Assembly (NCBI GenBank): GCA_027574665.1
Contig: CM050658.1
Location: 21,650,317-21,714,316, forward strand
Source: Rhynochetos jubatus
Lineage: Eukaryota > Chordata > Aves > Eurypygiformes > Rhynochetidae
Length of the DNA stretch: 64,000 nucleotides
Reading direction: 5' to 3'
Shown here: in pieces, positions 59,548 to 64,000 of the stretch
Layout: every line of letters starts with the position of its first letter
Numbering within the stretch: position 1 is the stretch's first letter
Notes under the pieces: generated by a model
What the model was told of the DNA's origin: nothing
The model's input: the letters and a program-made list of their open reading frames with translations, nothing else
Databases searched by the model: none
Made by a program: the position numbers and the translations under genes

Positions 59548-62037
59548 CTCCAAACTGTCTAAGCTTGCAAAAGTTGCCTGCGGTCCTCCCAAAGCCAACA
59601 CTCACAACGCAGAGGTTGCTGCTGGTGGAGATACTTCAAGACAACAATCTCCATAGCACTGCCTGAGGAAGTTTGGCCAACCAGCTTTGCAAAATAGCTA
59701 ATTCCTTTATTTTGTTACATCTGGTTGCTGTATCCTTTAGCTGATGGTGATGTTGATTACTGTCAGTATTTTCATTCATGTCTGAGGACACTTCAAATGG
59801 ACAGTGACTATTAATTTCCCTATATTGACTGGGCAGGTCAGAAATACATTACAGCTTGGACAGCAGCTTACTGAAAAATGCCAGCAAGACCTTTTATTTT
59901 ACCAGCTTCTCCACTTCATGCTTGAATAAGATAAGGCATAAGGAGCACAGGTTAAATTGTAAATACTTCCAAATCAAAACCAAGTTTGCCAAAGCAATAT
60001 AAAGTTTTCATTGCTTTTTGACTCTGTGAAAAGGGAGATGTGGGTAGCTTTCACAGTGACACACATTCCTGCTGGTTTTAATCAACAGATAATTAATAGC
60101 AAATTATAATCATAATAGCATATTTCATCCCAAAGGCTCCAAGAGCTCTTGATAAAAAGTTGGCCAAATGCTGTGTTTAATTATATTCATGCGATAGAGT
60201 TCAAATGAGGGTGGACGTTCTTTAACCTCTGCAATGCAGCCTCTTCCAAGAAGGAACATAGCACCTGCTTATCAGAATACACTGCTCCATGCAATGAGAG
60301 AGGGCAAGAAGTAAAGGCTTTCTGGGGGAAAAAAGAAAAAGGAAAAAAAAAAAGACTTTTCTGAACTAGGTGAGGGAAATATTAGGTTTATGTTTGCTAG
60401 TACAGGCAGAATGCTATGGGATCCTGAATGAAAAATGTTAGCATGACCCTTAAGATTCAGCTGATCCATTTCCAACACTCCCCACAAGCACCTTTCTCCT
60501 CAGTAAGTCATGTCACACTGTGTAGCACCTGATTATATTTCTTATCCAAGTCCTGACTAGCCACCACCTTGTTGAGCTTTTGAGATCTGACGACTTATAA
60601 CCAAAAGGGTAATGACCACAAGGCTTGTCAATTTAGCAGATTATTGGCAACAAAGACTAATTGCTACTGCAGGATATGGTGCTTGAAAATGGTACATTAC
60701 ACAGCACATAATTTTTATATGCTGTGACTTAGTCCCTATCTGGTACCTAACCATCAAAAAACTGCAATATGAAAACAAGAACAATGAAATCCAAAACCAC
60801 AAACCCCCACAAACTCCCAACCAATACTGACTGTGGGGATGGATATATTTTCCTTTTGGCAAAAAAACCCAAATGGACACCTTTTGGAAACATTACACTG
60901 TGAAACTGTTTAAGTAGTTGACAAATAGAATGATCAGAGCCACAGTCTGTTTATTGTGTCATCCAATATAGCATTAAAAATACAGCTTGTAAGATGTAGA
61001 AGTACTAAAACTGGTGCAAACAGTGACAGCAATGGTTCTTAAACCTGCCAAAACAAATATTGAGTTGCTTTGTACTTACGAATGTAACTGTCTTGCAGTT
61101 GACACTCATTTTCAGCTTCCTCAGCTAAACTATCACATTTAGGGCTTCAACCCTCAAACCCCTAATAACTGCCTTTCTTAGATTGCTATAACAGTGCCTC
61201 AGTAACATTTCTTGTCAAACGCACACTGTTAGACTCTCCAGATTGTCTAGGTTACACGAAATTCTTGGAAATGTGACGGTTCTGTCCCATTGGCAAGCTT
61301 GTCCCACACGTAAATCTTGGGTCTCTCCAGACTTACACCCTTCTTTCTCCTGGAGATGCCTGTGTTAGCAAATGCAGCCAAGCCCATGCCCACCCAATAT
61401 GTCCCTCGGGGGAGTCAGGGCACAGTCACACCCCTAGGGAGCCAGGTGTGTGCAGCCAGGAACCGTACATTCAACAGATTCCCCTACATACGTGCTTCTG
61501 AGTCATCAGCTTGCCAACACAGCAGGCGAAGCCTAGCACATTTATAAATACTCTGTGGGAAACTCGGGGGAAACCATAGTTTTCCTCCCTCACAGGAGCT
61601 TCTTTAAACAGGAGCTCCCTTTTCTTAGATGTTTGTAAGAAATTCTGCAGCATACAACAGCATTAGAAATCAGATACTCAGTAAGTTCAATGGACAGACA
61701 GACCTTTACGGGTACCAGAAGCAGTGCAAGGGTCAAGAGCATCACGACCTTGTGCAGCCTGTGCTGAAATTCATGCTGTATTCTCATGGCTTTTAGTTTA
61801 AAGTGAGCCTGGACACATCTGCATGCCTTGTATGTCTGTGTAACTGCAGCCCCCCAGATGGAACCATAGTAGATCTTTTTCAAGACAGTGAACTGTAGTT
61901 CTGAGCAGAACTTTCCACTGGACCATGTCACAGCTCTTCCAGCCGTTAGAGCTTGAATAGTTAGAGATTATGACACTGCCTTCAAAACAGATCACAGACT
62001 TCTTCCTTTCAAGGGATGTAGTCAGGAAAAAGATGTA
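59548..62037. other. Unique noncoding sequence
   Basis: No gene was recognised. The longest open frame is 113 codons (61590-61931, minus), with no domain I recognise. The stretch is AT-rich from 59,900 to 60,200. Confidence 0.55.
60324..60355. repeat. Pure purine tract, 32 bases
   Basis: A G5 run is followed by A-rich blocks broken by single or double G bases. It could form a triplex but is otherwise simple sequence. Confidence 0.85.
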
Positions 62038-62064
62038 GGCAGGCAGGCAGGCAGGAAGGAAGGG
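62038..62064. repeat. (GGCA)n-(GGAA)n microsatellite
   Basis: Four GGCA units grade into GGAA units. It lies about 50 bases from the 3' end of the next CR1 copy. Confidence 0.9.
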
Positions 62065-62110
62065 TTAGCATTTTGGCTCTGTGATACTACAGCACCAGAT
62101 CCCAAGCATA

Positions 62111-62511
62111 TAAAATCATTTAGGTTGGAAAAGACCCTTAAGATCGAGTCCAACCATAAACATAACACTGTTAAACCCACCACTAAACCATATCTTTCAG
62201 CACCACATCTACACATCTTTTGAAGACCTCCAGGAATGGTGACTCAACCACTTCCCTGTGCAGCCCATTTCAATGTTTGACTGCCTTTTCAGTGAAGAAA
62301 TAGTTCCTAATATTCAACCTAACCCTTCCCTGGTGCAACTCGAGGCTGTTTCCTCTTGTGGTATCACTTGTCACTCAGGAGAAGAGACCAACCCCCACCT
62401 CTCTACAACCTCCTTTCAGGTAGTTGTAGGGAGCGATAAGCCCTGAGCCTCTTCTTCTCCAGGCTAAACAACCCCAGTTCCCTCAGCAGATCCTCAGAGG
62501 ACTTGTGCTCT
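62111..62511 (-). mobile_element. CR1 LINE, minus strand, 3' part
   Basis: The left border is the antisense CR1 3' end (AAAATCATTTAGGTTGGAAA then AGACCCTTAAGATCGAGTCC). It continues through TTCAGTGAAGAAATAGTTCC and TCTCCAGGCTAAACAACCCC to about 62511, where it is 5'-truncated. The terminal subtype differs from that at 46735. No long open frame remains. Confidence 0.95.
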
Positions 62512-64000
62512 AATATTGGATCAGTAAGGTAATTTAAACTTTCCGAATCGCTCATGGATTGTAATCAGACCAAATGGAATTGAGGTGGTATTGAAATCTA
62601 CTGTCAATACAGGTGCACTGCTGAAATGCAGATCACATGCACTAGCCAGCAACTCATGAGCAACAATTTGGGAATCACTGTGCTAAGGTTTTGCTCTGTA
62701 CATTGCTGGCTATTAATGTAATTTGCCACAGAATCTATTCCCTTAATGTCTAGTTATTCTGCAAAATTGGAGCTTTCAAGTTAGAAGAAACACATCTAGG
62801 CTAAAGCACTGCATTCAAAAATGTGAGAAGCGGTACAAAATCTTCTACCTGCAGCTACAGCTGGCTAGTTTAGCTACCTTTCAGGTGCTAGTTTTGACTT
62901 TGCCAGTGCAAATTGTCATGATGACAAAAGACAGTCAACCCCACTGCATTGTAACCAGTGCAGAGGAAACCTGGACCATCCCACAGCCACAACATGGCAG
63001 GTGACCCACGGGTGTCTTACCAGACAATGTCAACTGAGTGGGGAGGGCTGCGGCCTCTTCTGCACTCATGGTACATCCAAGCCCAGAGAAAGGCAGCTCT
63101 CCTGTTCAAGATACAGCCCCAAGTGAACTGATTAGTCAGTCAGTAGTACTCTAGGAGCAGGTCTAAACAACTGAATGTTCCTGTATTTTGAAAAAAACAG
63201 GTCAATCAGAACCAATACTTGGCCAAAACACAAGGACAATGGGACTATGATGAAGACAAGGACTAATCAAGTGCTAATCAGTAGCAAAATCAATAACCCT
63301 GAAGTAATAGTAGAGATGCCAGAGCAGCAGCTATTCATTGCCACTGTATAAATCAGACAGAATATCATTATCTACTAACTTTCCAAACCACATGGGCAAA
63401 GAAAATTCCTGATTATTATGGTGGATTACATGACAATCCAATTATTAGTCTCAGAATAAATACTTCTTGTAATTAATGGGCAGCAGTGTTAAACTCTGCT
63501 AACCTATTTTCTACCTTAAAACTCACAACTAAGTCATTATAGATTTTGAGCAGTCTGGCAACCCCTGCACAATTAGCTGGGTTTCAAAATGGTAATTAGT
63601 CAATTTTTATGAGATGTGTTCTCTCTAGCTGCATGTCCCAGTAATAAACATTAGGGTTTATATTTGTATTGCTGTGTGATTATCACTTATTAGTTCACAC
63701 ATCATCCTCAAATTCACACAGAGCAAGGTAGACATTAAGAAGACAGACAAATGTCTGGGGTGGGTTCATAATCTACTGATGGGATAAATGATAACCAAGA
63801 AAAGTCCTCCAGAGCAGCTGGGGAGGAAAAGGAAGCTTGGTCTTCCTGATCAACAAGTGTATGACATTGCAATGCATATCGCTGGCTTTGTTACCAATTT
63901 TGCGTATCGTAAGACAACAGATGTTAGTAGAGATGGTGAATGTTACTCCATCTTCTGAACACTTCATCTCCTGTTGAGGCTGTGTTTTAACGCAGTGAAA
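62512..64000. other. Unique noncoding sequence to the window edge
   Basis: No gene or repeat was recognised. Open frames are shorter than 65 codons. Composition is AT-rich. Confidence 0.55.

Overview
This window looks like vertebrate, most probably avian, intergenic or intronic DNA. The clearest evidence is several CR1 LINE retrotransposon copies with the typical 3' end (an 8-bp TTCTATGA-type repeat) and the characteristic CR1 open reading frame 2 reverse-transcriptase sequence. CR1 dominates sauropsid genomes, and the low repeat density and short microsatellites fit a bird. There is no bacterial-type gene organisation, and I found no host protein-coding gene that I can name. No tRNA, rRNA, CRISPR array or endogenous retrovirus was recognised.

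Layout. Positions 1-23,400 are mostly unique AT-rich sequence with a few very old SINE-like remnants (MIR-like at about 3660 and 18250), short tandem repeats, and clusters of small perfect inverted repeats. A CR1 3' end lies at 23427-23525, followed by an unidentified GC-rich block to about 23895. From 23,900 to 38,280 the sequence is again mostly unique, with low-complexity tracts at 29270 and 30760 and one exon-like open segment at 27710-27839. Positions 38278-41196 form a composite of three CR1 copies: an older minus-strand CR1 split by a younger plus-strand CR1, plus another plus-strand CR1 abutting its 5' side. Positions 41,200-54,200 hold a MIR-like fragment, a 20-bp minisatellite and a minus-strand CR1 (46735-47276). 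Positions 54215-56262 hold the longest CR1 copy (about 2.05 kb), with reverse-transcriptase motifs broken by frameshifts. The final part contains an old palindromic DNA-transposon-like element (59476-59547) and a minus-strand CR1 (62111-62511).

No set of genes works together here. The biology that can be read is the history of retrotransposon insertion and decay, microsatellite birth inside a CR1, and possible regulatory or structured noncoding DNA. Intronic versus intergenic location cannot be decided from the sequence alone. No new defence, metabolic or mobile system was found.
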